A stretch of 64,000 nucleotides of DNA from Thermodesulfobium narugense DSM 14796 (GTDB lineage: Bacteria > Thermodesulfobiota > Thermodesulfobiia > Thermodesulfobiales > Thermodesulfobiaceae). Positions 46,194-54,546 of this stretch are shown piece after piece (within the stretch, counting starts at the first letter, position 1; each line of letters opens with the position of its first letter). Under the pieces are notes generated by a model that was not told the origin of the DNA, did no database searches, and saw only the letters and a list, made by a program, of their open reading frames with translations. Location: NCBI RefSeq assembly GCF_000212395.1, contig NC_015499.1:709501-773500 (forward strand), given 5' to 3'. Position numbers and translations under genes: made by a program.

Positions 46194-46724
46194 ATTATAG
46201 AATTTCTTGTTAAAAAAAGAACAAAACTTTTGTATTTGCTTTTTGTTTTGATAATTTTTTTATCCCGTCCAACATTCTTATCTTTGATTACTGGTGCTGT
46301 TTTTTCAATCTTAGGTTTGTTATTAAGAGCCTGGGCTGCTGCGACTATAAATAAAGTGAAGGTTCTTTCTACTGAAGGACCCTATTCTATAGTAAGAAAT
46401 CCGCTTTATTTGGGAAGTTTTCTGGCTGGTTGTGGAGTTATGATATCAAGTGGGAGTTTTTTCTTGCTTGTTGCTTTTGCTGTAGGATTTTTGTTTATAC
46501 ACTTTCACAAAATGAAAGAAGAGGAAGAAGAACTTTACAGAGAACATAAAGAAAAATTTCTTGAATATAAGGAAAAAGTTCCTGCTTTTTTCCCAAACTT
46601 TTTAAGCTTTAAAATGGCTCCTGTCTCTTTTGAAAGATATATGGCAAATAACGAATATAGAGCTCCTATAACAGTGATAATTATATATATTTTTTTGATT
46701 CTAAAATATATATTTTTTAATTAA
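46194..46724 (+). CDS. Isoprenylcysteine carboxyl methyltransferase-like membrane protein (probable ATT start)
   Basis: About 176 residues with four or so membrane segments. The PEMT/ICMT-type motif is STEGPYSIVRNPLYLGSFLAGCG, and the C-terminal RxPxF-like region is KEKVPAFFPNF. Substrate is unknown. The first standard start is TTG 46230, inside the natural N-terminus and with no site. Upstream, the frame reads ATT-ATA-GAA-TTT-CTT-GTT-AAA-AAA-AGA and AAAGGA lies about 9 bases before ATT 46194. A non-standard ATT or ATA start is therefore likely. It is 11 bases from the next gene. Confidence 0.75.
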   Translation: MIEFLVKKRTKLLYLLFVLIIFLSRPTFLSLITGAVFSILGLLLRAWAAATINKVKVLSTEGPYSIVRNPLYLGSFLAGCGVMISSGSFFLLVAFAVGFLFIHFHKMKEEEEELYREHKEKFLEYKEKVPAFFPNFLSFKMAPVSFERYMANNEYRAPITVIIIYIFLILKYIFFN

Positions 46725-46735
46725 GGGAGAGACAA

Positions 46736-47731
46736 ATGAATATATTAATTACTGGTGGTGCAGGTTTTATAGGTAGCGAGTTTGTGAGGCAGTCTGTTGA
46801 AAAAGGTTATAAAGTTAGCGTGATTGACAAGCTTACTTATGCAGGTTCTATGGATCGCATTAATTCAGTTATTGAAGAAATAAGATTTTACAAAGACGAC
46901 ATTAAGAACGAAGATTCTATAAAGAAGATTATAAAGACAGATAAGATTGAAGCTGTTATAAACTTTGCAGCTGAAACTCACGTGGACAGGTCTATTCTTG
47001 AACCAAACGAGTTTATTAATACAAATATCTGTGGTACTACCAGTATATTAAATTCGCTAGCAAATTCTGATGTTTTATTAGTACATGTGTCTACTGATGA
47101 AGTTTATGGAGAGCTTGGAAAGGATGGGAAATTTTCTGAAGATTCACCTCTTAGACCGAACTCACCTTATTCTGCTAGCAAGGCAAGTGCAGATTTGTTA
47201 ATAAATGCCTATGCTAGGACCTATTCTTTAAGGACTCGAATAGTTAGACCATCAAACAACTACGGAATGTGGCAATTTCCTGAAAAATTAATTCCGGTAG
47301 TAATATATAAAGCTTTAAATAACCAAAGGGTTCCTGTGTATGCTGATGGAAGTAATATTAGAGAATGGACATATGTAAAGGATTGTTGCAGCGCAATTTT
47401 TAAAGTCTTAAATGATGGCAAAGATTCCAACGTTTATAATATTGGTAGCGGGGAGGAGATGACCAATCTTAATCTTGTAAAAAAAATATTAAGTATTTTA
47501 GGAAAATCAGATGACCTTATAGAATTTGTAAAGGATAGACCTGGACATGATTTTCGATATTCGCTGAATACTGAAAAAATTTCAAAAGAGTTGGGGTGGA
47601 AACCATCCTTTTCGCTAGATCAGGGTTTAAAGGAAACTGTTCAATGGTATGTAGAAAACTATGCATGGTTAGAAAAGGAGGTTGCAAACTTAAAAGAGTA
47701 TTGGAATAAAGTTTACAGGTCTAAATCATAG
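46736..47731 (+). CDS. rfbB: dTDP-glucose 4,6-dehydratase-type NAD-dependent epimerase/dehydratase
   Basis: 331 residues, extended SDR. NAD motif GGAGFIGS at 7-14. NFAAETHVDRSI, then the active-site VHVSTDEVYGELG and YSASKASADLL with Tyr and Lys, follow. RPSNNYGMWQFPEKLIPVVI completes the dTDP-glucose 4,6-dehydratase pattern. It would make dTDP-4-keto-6-deoxyglucose for rhamnose-type sugars, but no other rml genes are here, so the substrate is less sure. GGGAGAG site. Its last 19 bases overlap the convergent pseudouridine synthase gene. Confidence 0.88.
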   Translation: MNILITGGAGFIGSEFVRQSVEKGYKVSVIDKLTYAGSMDRINSVIEEIRFYKDDIKNEDSIKKIIKTDKIEAVINFAAETHVDRSILEPNEFINTNICGTTSILNSLANSDVLLVHVSTDEVYGELGKDGKFSEDSPLRPNSPYSASKASADLLINAYARTYSLRTRIVRPSNNYGMWQFPEKLIPVVIYKALNNQRVPVYADGSNIREWTYVKDCCSAIFKVLNDGKDSNVYNIGSGEEMTNLNLVKKILSILGKSDDLIEFVKDRPGHDFRYSLNTEKISKELGWKPSFSLDQGLKETVQWYVENYAWLEKEVANLKEYWNKVYRSKS

Positions 47732-48672
47732 TTAATATTACATCTTTTTAGAAAATCCTGCAAATCCTGAGGCAATGGGGCTTTGAAGCTTACTATTTTA
47801 TTTGTGATTGGGTGTAAAAATTCTATTTTTAGTGCGTGTAGGGCAATTTCAGGGCAATTTTTACAGCTTTTTGTTGAATACTTTTTATCGCCTACTATAG
47901 GGTGACCTATATAAGACATATGAACTCTTATTTGATGAGTTCTTCCTGTAAAGATATTCACTTTTAATAGAGAAACTATTTGTTTTTCAAAAATACCTTT
48001 GTTAATAACAGAATACTCAGTAAAAGCTACCTTGCCGGATAAATTTACTTCCATTTTTTGTCTGTGAATTTTTGAGCGTTTAATTGGCATTGAAATGAAA
48101 CCTTCTTTATAATTTACGTCTCCATAGACTAAAGCTAAATAAGTTTTTTTTACCTGACGATTTTTGAATTGTTCGGAAAGTTTTCTCATTATTTTTTCTG
48201 ATTTTGCTATTATTAAAACTCCAGTGGTTTCCTTGTCGAGTCTGTGAACAATTCCAGGCCTTTCTTGATCTGTAAACTCATCTTTATTAATTGAGTTAAT
48301 TAAAGCATTAAGTATAGTATTTCTAAAATTTCCAGGTCCCGGATGTACTACCATGTTTCTTTCCTTATTTATGACTATAATGTAATCATCTTCATACAAA
48401 ACCGTTATATTTAATTTATCGTATTCTATATAGAGAGGTTCTTTAGGTTTTAGAAAGAGAGTTATTTTATCGTATGGCTTAACGATGAAAGAGGGTTTTT
48501 CGACAATTTTATCGTTTACTCTTACAAGACCTTCTTTAATTAGTTTCGAATAATAACTTCTTGATTCCTCTTTTGTGGCGTTTAAGAGGAACTGATCTAA
48601 TCTTTCTTTATTGAAAAGTGGTAGTGCAAAGAGTTCTATTTGATTGGAATTCATTTTTATTTCATCACGCAT
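47713..48672 (-). CDS. RluA-family pseudouridine synthase
   Basis: 319 residues. The N-terminal S4 RNA-binding domain (LDQFLLNATKEESRSYYSKLI, LVRVNDKIVEKPS) is followed by the catalytic domain. The catalytic Asp is in HRLDKETTGVLIIAKS. RTHQIRVHMSYIGHPIVGD is near the end. It isomerises uridine in rRNA or tRNA; RluD-like placement is probable but not certain. ATG 48672 has no clear site; an ATG at 48654 would give a protein 6 residues shorter. It follows rqcH by 11 bases. Confidence 0.93.
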   Translation of the reverse strand: MRDEIKMNSNQIELFALPLFNKERLDQFLLNATKEESRSYYSKLIKEGLVRVNDKIVEKPSFIVKPYDKITLFLKPKEPLYIEYDKLNITVLYEDDYIIVINKERNMVVHPGPGNFRNTILNALINSINKDEFTDQERPGIVHRLDKETTGVLIIAKSEKIMRKLSEQFKNRQVKKTYLALVYGDVNYKEGFISMPIKRSKIHRQKMEVNLSGKVAFTEYSVINKGIFEKQIVSLLKVNIFTGRTHQIRVHMSYIGHPIVGDKKYSTKSCKNCPEIALHALKIEFLHPITNKIVSFKAPLPQDLQDFLKRCNINYDLDL

Positions 48673-48683
48673 AGTTTAAAATC

Positions 48684-50222
48684 TTAAAAATTTTCTTCCT
48701 GTTCTGGTGATACAAAGATTGTCCTCTCATTTCTGTAAAATATGGTTCCGCTTTTTTTCCCTTTTGGTTTTGTAAGATATTTTACTTGAGTAAAAACTAC
48801 TTCAACTTCTTTTTCTTTCTTGCCCTTTGAAAAGCGAGCACAAATTTGAGCAGCTCTCTTAACATCTGTTTGATCTAATTCCCTTTTTGTGGTTTTTAGA
48901 ATTACGTAGCTTCCAGGATAATTTCTTGTATGAAACCACCAATCATTTGGATTTGAAATCTTTAACAGATTAATATTAGAGTTAGCATTTTTTCCAACCA
49001 ACGCAATAGTGTAGTCATCAAAGTCAATTTTTATGTAATCCTTTGGTTTATCCTTTTCTTTATGTTTTTTATCTTTAGCATTTTTTTCTACTTTTAAATT
49101 TTCAGGTTGCTCAGATTTAACTTTTTGTATTTGAGATTCTAAAGAATTTATCATCCTTTCAATTTTTGATAGCGCGCTTTTCATTTTTTTTGATTTTTCA
49201 AATAATTCGCTTGCAAACTTGCCTGGGGTTTTGCTTGTATTCCCAATGACTTCACCGTTTAAAACATACTGGTTATTTACAATATCAATTTTATCTAAAT
49301 TATTTAAAATATTTTGAGCTTTTGATTGTATATCTTTCCAGTGTAAATTTTTTTCATAATCCTTTTTAACATTTTCAAGTTTTTTTTCCAGGTATGCTAT
49401 CTTTTTTCTTTTTTGTGCTTCAAACTCTCTTTTTTTCTTCTCTTCGTTTAACTCAATAATTTTATTTATACCAACTGTATAGATATTTTCTAAAAAAGAG
49501 CTTTTATCAAAATTTAAAGACAAAATTAGTTCGTTGTTTAGTATTTTTGAATTTAAATTTTCAAAATCAGCGTTTATCCATTGAATTATCCTTTGAGGAG
49601 TCCAATCCTTTATTTCTTCAATAACGTTTTTTGGAATGCCAAACGTCTTTTCTGATAAGGCTTTTTCAACGCCTAACTCTGACAGGATCTCAAGAGCAAT
49701 TTCTTTTGGTTCAAGCTTCTTGGTTGACTTTTCGGGATATTGATACTCTATTCCGGGAAGAATCTTTCTTCTTAAAGGATCGTCAGGAATTATTTCTTTG
49801 TAAGATATTTTAATAATATTATCTACCAGTACAATTGCATTAGTTTTGTTTGTAATTAACTCAAAGACAACGCCTACTTTAGGAAGTTTCCCTACAGGGA
49901 AGTCATTTGAAAAAGAAATTTTTAAAACTTTATCGAACCTGTTTATTGTAATTCCAGATATTTTAGACCCTATTAAGTGTCTAGTTAGAAAATCGTAAAA
50001 GGGATGTTTGTATGGCTCTAACTTTATGACTTTTTCCTTTGAAATGCCTATAAATGGAACACTATTTACAAGGGATACAAAGAAGAAGATAGCACCCTCT
50101 TCTTTGTCCCAGAGATTTAGAACAAAACAGTCTTTATAAAATTGTATTTTGCTGACTTCTTTTTTAATTAATCTGTCTTTTGCTTCTAAAAAACTTAAAT
50201 AAAGCGTTAAAGTATTAAACAG
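48684..50222 (-). CDS. rqcH: RqcH/NFACT-family ribosome quality control protein (probable CTG start)
   Basis: RqcH binds obstructed 50S subunits and adds C-terminal Ala tails to nascent chains. The C-terminal NFACT-R part is clear: DDYTIALVGKNANSNINLL, WWFHTRNYPGSYVILKT and QICARFSKGKKEKEVEV. A coiled coil (about residues 250-420) precedes it. The first standard start codon, TTG 49523, would leave only this half (279 residues). Upstream the frame stays open for 233 codons and encodes an NFACT-N-like region, with no ATG, GTG or TTG. Near its 5' end a CTG at 50222 lies about 10 bases after GGAG, so I place the start there (512 residues). It overlaps thi4 by 8 bases. Confidence 0.88.
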   Translation of the reverse strand: MFNTLTLYLSFLEAKDRLIKKEVSKIQFYKDCFVLNLWDKEEGAIFFFVSLVNSVPFIGISKEKVIKLEPYKHPFYDFLTRHLIGSKISGITINRFDKVLKISFSNDFPVGKLPKVGVVFELITNKTNAIVLVDNIIKISYKEIIPDDPLRRKILPGIEYQYPEKSTKKLEPKEIALEILSELGVEKALSEKTFGIPKNVIEEIKDWTPQRIIQWINADFENLNSKILNNELILSLNFDKSSFLENIYTVGINKIIELNEEKKKREFEAQKRKKIAYLEKKLENVKKDYEKNLHWKDIQSKAQNILNNLDKIDIVNNQYVLNGEVIGNTSKTPGKFASELFEKSKKMKSALSKIERMINSLESQIQKVKSEQPENLKVEKNAKDKKHKEKDKPKDYIKIDFDDYTIALVGKNANSNINLLKISNPNDWWFHTRNYPGSYVILKTTKRELDQTDVKRAAQICARFSKGKKEKEVEVVFTQVKYLTKPKGKKSGTIFYRNERTIFVSPEQEENF

Positions 50223-50994
50223 TTTTAATATACTCCATTATTAGTTTTGCTGCTTTTAATCCTGATTTTATCATTCCTCCGAATATTGGTCCCATTCTGC
50301 TTCCGCCATCAACATTATTGGCTGCCATTCCAGATACAAATAAGCCATTTGCTAACATTTTTGTATTGTTTACGGTATCTTCTTCTCCCTGAACTGCGTT
50401 CATAAAGTGTTCCTTCCTAAGAGGTAGCTGAACTCTTCTTGAATAGATGTTTGCGGCTATAGCATCGTGACCAGTGGAGTCAAGAACGGCTTTTGTCTGA
50501 AAAACCATTGGATCCACGTGGAGTCCTGCTATTTCTATACCTGTATTGTTTACTACTACGCCTGTAATTGCGTTGTTTGTATATTCTAAATCTACAACGG
50601 TCATAAGATTGAAAAGCTTAACGTTTTGAGTTTTAAGCGCTTTAGAAATTAGTTGGCTTGCAAAAAGGCAAGAATCTACTACTAGCGCATCTTCATCTTC
50701 TATAAAGGGAAGTTCTAACTCATTTAAATAGTCTTTTAGGTCTTTTTGTATAACAACTTTATTAAAAGACATAGAGCCACCCCAGGTGCCTCCACCAGGA
50801 GAGAGCTTTCTTTCCATAATTACTACTTTATATCCTGAATTCCCAAGTTCTCTTGCAGCAGTTAGGCCAGATGGACCTCCTCCTACTATTATAACGTCAG
50901 AAATAAGCGCATCAGTAAGGTTCTCGAAGTAATGTTTTAGAATTAATTTACTTACCTTTACGTCAGTAACAGGATTAAGAAAATGTTTTGTCAT
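50215..50994 (-). CDS. thi4: Sulfide-dependent thiazole synthase Thi4
   Basis: 259 residues, FAD/NAD-linked thiazole synthase family. GGGPSG lies at 38-43, inside DVIIVGGGPSGLTAARELG. ERKLSPGGGTWGGSM follows, as does the C-terminal DGGSRMGPIFGGMIKSG. In yeast Thi4 a Cys gives up its sulfur once. Here the same region reads AGLHVDP with His159, as in methanogen enzymes that use free sulfide catalytically. It makes the thiamine thiazole from NAD, glycine and sulfide, which suits an anaerobic sulfidic cell. AAGGAGG site; no TPP riboswitch seen upstream. Confidence 0.93.
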   Translation of the reverse strand: MTKHFLNPVTDVKVSKLILKHYFENLTDALISDVIIVGGGPSGLTAARELGNSGYKVVIMERKLSPGGGTWGGSMSFNKVVIQKDLKDYLNELELPFIEDEDALVVDSCLFASQLISKALKTQNVKLFNLMTVVDLEYTNNAITGVVVNNTGIEIAGLHVDPMVFQTKAVLDSTGHDAIAANIYSRRVQLPLRKEHFMNAVQGEEDTVNNTKMLANGLFVSGMAANNVDGGSRMGPIFGGMIKSGLKAAKLIMEYIKTV

Positions 50995-51119
50995 TATTAC
51001 CTCCTTAAAAAATTTTGTACTAAATTATAGATGATACAATATATTTGGAATTTTTTCATGCTGATGAAATAAAAATTGGGTAAAAATTATATGAACGAAG
51101 AATTTGTTAATTAGTAGAG

Positions 51120-51430
51120 CTCATATTAGCCTAATTGCTGACTTTCTATTTACAAATTACGTATTACTCTTTCTCTACGTCGTATTTTTTCATTAAATAG
51201 CTGTTTAAGCTCTTTTGTAGATGCTTAGGACATGCGCTTAATATGCTACAAATAAAGCGAGTCTGACATTTTTACCAGGTTAATTCCTGAAAGTTTATTG
51301 TTGCTGCTTTTACAAGTCCACCATGTTGATCTGATACTACAAAATCTACGCCCTTTAGTCCTCTTTCCTTTAAGTGTCTGAAAAAATCTGACTAGCTTTG
51401 TTCTGATTTGCTAGGGTAATATTATATATT
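51120..51430 (-). pseudogene. IS256-type transposase remnant
   Basis: On the minus strand the pieces SEQS-stop-SDFFRHLKERGLKG and VDFVVSDQHGGLVKAA are followed by ELTW-stop-KCQTRFICSIL. They match the IS256/mutator pattern LxxRGLxGVxxVISDxHxGL...WQRCxxHF. A TAG replaces a codon in the first piece and a TAA replaces the Gln of WQRC, so the gene is dead. Only the middle of a ~400-residue protein remains. The rest of 50995-51872 holds the thi4 promoter area, an inverted repeat at 51439-51503 and the dnaK promoter. I see no other gene. Confidence 0.75.
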
Positions 51431-51438
51431 ATATATTT

Positions 51439-51503
51439 GGTCATCGTCCACTTCCGGTAGTTTTTTGCTTAGCTAACTTATATTCTATCAGAGGACGATG
51501 GCC
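51439..51503. repeat. Inverted repeat with 11-bp arms
   Basis: GGTCATCGTCC (51439-51449) pairs with GGACGATGGCC (51493-51503), one G-T pair, around a 43-base loop. It lies beside the IS256 remnant and could be part of a decayed element end. No T-run follows it on either strand. Confidence 0.6.
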
Positions 51504-51803
51504 TTCTATTTTTCTTTATTGATAGTCATTTCACTTTTACAGAAAATTCTGTACGTTACTTTTCAAGTTGCTTTATTGTAAAAGTTTCTTTTTTTACCTG
51601 TTGGCTTCTATAAGCCTTTCTTTAATTTCTAAGGCTAATATTATCCATTAATAGACTGTTTATCAAAATCATAAGTGACCATTTATGTGACGCTTAGGAG
51701 ATGTTTTTTGAGAATTTTTTAAAGTTCATAAAAGTAAGCTATATATACTAAATCTATTAATAATGGCTCTAGTGTTCTATTTAGTATTATATTATAAATA
51801 CTA

Positions 51804-51832
51804 TTGACACATATTAATAAATATGTTATATT
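51804..51832 (+). promoter_or_regulatory. dnaK operon promoter with internal dyad
   Basis: TTGACA at 51804-51809, exactly 17 bases, then TATATT at 51827-51832. A perfect 7-bp inverted repeat, ACATATT-AATA-AATATGT (51809-51826), fills the spacer. A second dyad, TAGTATT-N8-AATACTA (51782-51803), ends at the base before the -35. No CIRCE and no canonical HAIR (CTTGAGT-N7-ACTCAAG) are present. The dyads are the best operator candidates for the operon's HspR. Confidence 0.7.
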
Positions 51833-51872
51833 TTGCTTGTAAAATATATTTAAAATTTTTGGAGGTGTAATA

Positions 51873-53780
51873 ATGTCAGAGAAGATTGTCGGTATCGACT
51901 TAGGTACAACTAATTCTGTCATTGCTGTAGTTGAGAGCGGAGAACCAGTAGTCATTCCTAATAGTGAGGGCAGTAGGCTTACTCCTTCTGTAGTTGGCTT
52001 TACGAAGAATGGAGATAGATTAGTAGGCCAACTTGCAAGGAGACAAGCCGTACTTAATTCTGATAATACTGTTTATTCGGCCAAGAGATTTATTGGCCAT
52101 CGTTTTTCGGAGGTTGCTGCTGAAAGAAAAAGAGTGGCTTATGAAGTCGTGCAGGGGCCGAATGATTCAGTAAGATTTAGAATTCCTGCCATAAACAAAG
52201 AGCTTTCGCCAGAAGAAATCTCTTCTATGGTTTTGATGAAATTAAAAACAGATGCTGAGGCTTATCTGGGTACAAAGATTACAAAAGCAGTAATTACTGT
52301 GCCTGCTTATTTTAACGATTCACAAAGGCAGGCTACAAAGGATGCTGGTAAGATTGCTGGTTTAGATGTGGTAAGAATTATTAACGAGCCTACCGCTGCA
52401 GCTCTTGCATATGGTTTGGATAAAAAGAAAAACGAGACTGTTCTCGTTTGGGACTTAGGCGGTGGAACGTTTGACGTGTCAATATTAGAGGTTGGAGATG
52501 GAGTATTTGAAGTAAAATCCACATCAGGTGATACGCACCTTGGCGGAGATGATTACGACCTTGCACTTGCAAACTACTTGGCAGATGAATTTAGAAAGGA
52601 TCAGGGAATAGATCTAAAAGCCGATAAACAAGCTTGGCAAAGACTTCTTGAGGCAGCAGAAAAGGCGAAGATTGAACTGTCTTCAATGACCTCTACGAAT
52701 ATAAGTTTACCATTTATTACTGCAGATCAGACAGGGCCAAAACACCTTGAAATGAGCATTACTAGGGCAAAGTTTGAAGATATCACAAGACATCTCACAG
52801 AGAGATGTATCGCGCCTTTCAAGCAAGCTCTTGATGACGCAAAACTAAAGATTGAGGATATAGACGAGATCATTCTTGTTGGTGGTTCTACAAGGATGCC
52901 TGCAGTTCAAGAGCTGGTTAAGAGATTAACTGGAAAAGAGCCTAACAAGGGTGTAAATCCAGATGAAGTTGTAGCTGTTGGCGCTGCTATTCAGGGTGCT
53001 GTTCTTGCAGGGGAAGTAAAGGATATAGTCTTGTTAGATGTTACTCCTCTTTCTCTTGGAATTGAGACACTTGGTGGAGTGTTTACAAAGATGATCGAAA
53101 GAAATACCACTATTCCTACCAAGAAGAGTGAAATATTTACTACTGCTGAAGATAACCAACCTGCAGTGGAAATTCACGTTTTGCAGGGAGAAAGGGCAAT
53201 GGCAAGAGACAACAGGACTCTTGCAAGATTTAGATTAGAAGGTCTGCCCCCTGCTCCAAGAGGCGTTCCTCAGATTGAGGTTACTTTTGACATAGATGCA
53301 AATGGTATATTAACGGTTCATGCAAAGGATCTTGGAACGGGTAAGGAACAAAAGGTTACTGTAACAGGTGCTTCTACTCTGTCCAAAGAAGAAATAGATG
53401 AAATGATTAAAAAGGCTGAACAATTTGCTGAGGAAGATAGAAGAATTAAAGAAGAAGCGGATACAAGGAACCAGGCTGAGAGTTTTGCTTATAGCTTAGA
53501 AAAAACTTTGAGGGATATTGGTGACAAAATCTCTCAAGATGAGAAGTCAAAGATAGAGAATGGAATTTCTGAGTTAAGAGATTTGATTAAGAAAAATGCA
53601 AGCAAGTCTGAAATTGAAGCTAAGATGAATGAACTAAAGCAACTAAGTTATAAGCTTAGTGAAGAAATATATAAGAGCAGTTCTTCAGGAGCTTCTTCTG
53701 GATCGACGACCACCGGTTCTTCTGGCCAAGGTCCACAAGAAGGAGAAGTGATAGATGCTGATTTCAAAAAGGAAAATTAA
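51873..53780 (+). CDS. dnaK: Molecular chaperone DnaK (Hsp70)
   Basis: 635 residues. ATPase start [14 protein letters not shown], then [14 protein letters not shown] and [13 protein letters not shown]. The interdomain linker [19 protein letters not shown] leads into the substrate-binding domain and helical lid. It ends with a Gly/Ser-rich tail and the acidic [10 protein letters not shown], the usual DnaK C-terminus. TTGGAGGTG site before the ATG. First gene of a heat-shock operon with grpE, dnaJ, hspR and a ClpB-like gene. Confidence 0.98.
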   Translation: MSEKIVGIDLGTTNSVIAVVESGEPVVIPNSEGSRLTPSVVGFTKNGDRLVGQLARRQAVLNSDNTVYSAKRFIGHRFSEVAAERKRVAYEVVQGPNDSVRFRIPAINKELSPEEISSMVLMKLKTDAEAYLGTKITKAVITVPAYFNDSQRQATKDAGKIAGLDVVRIINEPTAAALAYGLDKKKNETVLVWDLGGGTFDVSILEVGDGVFEVKSTSGDTHLGGDDYDLALANYLADEFRKDQGIDLKADKQAWQRLLEAAEKAKIELSSMTSTNISLPFITADQTGPKHLEMSITRAKFEDITRHLTERCIAPFKQALDDAKLKIEDIDEIILVGGSTRMPAVQELVKRLTGKEPNKGVNPDEVVAVGAAIQGAVLAGEVKDIVLLDVTPLSLGIETLGGVFTKMIERNTTIPTKKSEIFTTAEDNQPAVEIHVLQGERAMARDNRTLARFRLEGLPPAPRGVPQIEVTFDIDANGILTVHAKDLGTGKEQKVTVTGASTLSKEEIDEMIKKAEQFAEEDRRIKEEADTRNQAESFAYSLEKTLRDIGDKISQDEKSKIENGISELRDLIKKNASKSEIEAKMNELKQLSYKLSEEIYKSSSSGASSGSTTTGSSGQGPQEGEVIDADFKKEN

Positions 53781-53834
53781 AGAAGTACATTAGTTATTAG
53801 CTTTTACAAGTTTTAAAAAATTATTTGCAAATAA

Positions 53835-53890
53835 GGTACCGAGTGGCAGGTATAGGCATATCAATAATGCTATATATGTCACTCGTTACC
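53835..53890 (+). other. Large hairpin between dnaK and grpE
   Basis: GGTACCGAGTG (53835-53845) pairs with CACTCGTTACC (53880-53890), 10 of 11 bases. An inner helix (TATAGGCAT with ATGCTATA) shortens the loop. No T-run follows. It lies in the only sizeable gap (193 bases) of this operon, so an mRNA processing or stabilising hairpin, or partial attenuator, is plausible. Confidence 0.6.
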
Positions 53891-53973
53891 AAAATTATAT
53901 TATTTTAAAAATCTTTTTAGGTATGTGTTTTTCTACAACTAAAATTAATTCGACATATTAAAGGAGGTAAAAT

Positions 53974-54546
53974 ATGTCTGAAATAAAGATAGAAAACAAT
54001 AACGGTGAAAATAAAGAGAATAAAGAGGGTGAAGAAGTAAAGGATTACGTTGAAACCCCAGTTGAGGATAAAGATGCTCTCATTGAAAAACTTCAACAAG
54101 AAATAAATGATTTACAAAATAAATATCTAAGAAGCCTGGCTGACTATGATAACTTAAGGAAAAGAACCCAAAGAGAAATAGAGTTTAGAACTAGCGAAAT
54201 AAGAAGAAATTTTTTGGCAAAGATATTGCCAAACATTGATCAACTTGAAAGGGCTCTCTCTTATTCTGATTCCGAAAATTTTAAAAAAGGAATAGAGATG
54301 GTTTATAAGAATCTGTTTGAAGCTCTTAAATCAGAAAATATATCAAAAATTGATGCTGAGCCTGGAACTATTTTCAACCCTCTATATCATGAAGTTGTAT
54401 TTGCAGAGGAATCAGATAAGCCTGAGGGAACCATACTCCAGGAGCTAAGTGCTGGATATATATATAACAATGAAGTATTAATTCCATCAAAAGTTAAAGT
54501 GAGTCGGCCGCCCAAAAAGGAAGGCGAAACTCTAGATGAAGTATAA
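53974..54546 (+). CDS. grpE: Nucleotide exchange factor GrpE
   Basis: 190 residues. An acidic Lys/Glu-rich N-terminus leads into a long coiled coil (about 40-95; [29 protein letters not shown] is its core, split here for length). The C-terminal beta domain has [19 protein letters not shown] and [17 protein letters not shown]. GrpE releases ADP from DnaK. AAAGGAGG before the ATG. It overlaps dnaJ by 11 bases. Confidence 0.96.
   Translation: MSEIKIENNNGENKENKEGEEVKDYVETPVEDKDALIEKLQQEINDLQNKYLRSLADYDNLRKRTQREIEFRTSEIRRNFLAKILPNIDQLERALSYSDSENFKKGIEMVYKNLFEALKSENISKIDAEPGTIFNPLYHEVVFAEESDKPEGTILQELSAGYIYNNEVLIPSKVKVSRPPKKEGETLDEV

Noticed and set aside
50995-51060. TPP riboswitch upstream of thi4
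   Set aside because: No CTGAGA-type P1/P3 core or GGATAATGCC-like segment is found on the minus strand, and the leader is short.
51782-51872. CIRCE or HAIR operator at dnaK
   Set aside because: Neither TTAGCACTC/GAGTGCTAA nor CTTGAGT/ACTCAAG occurs.
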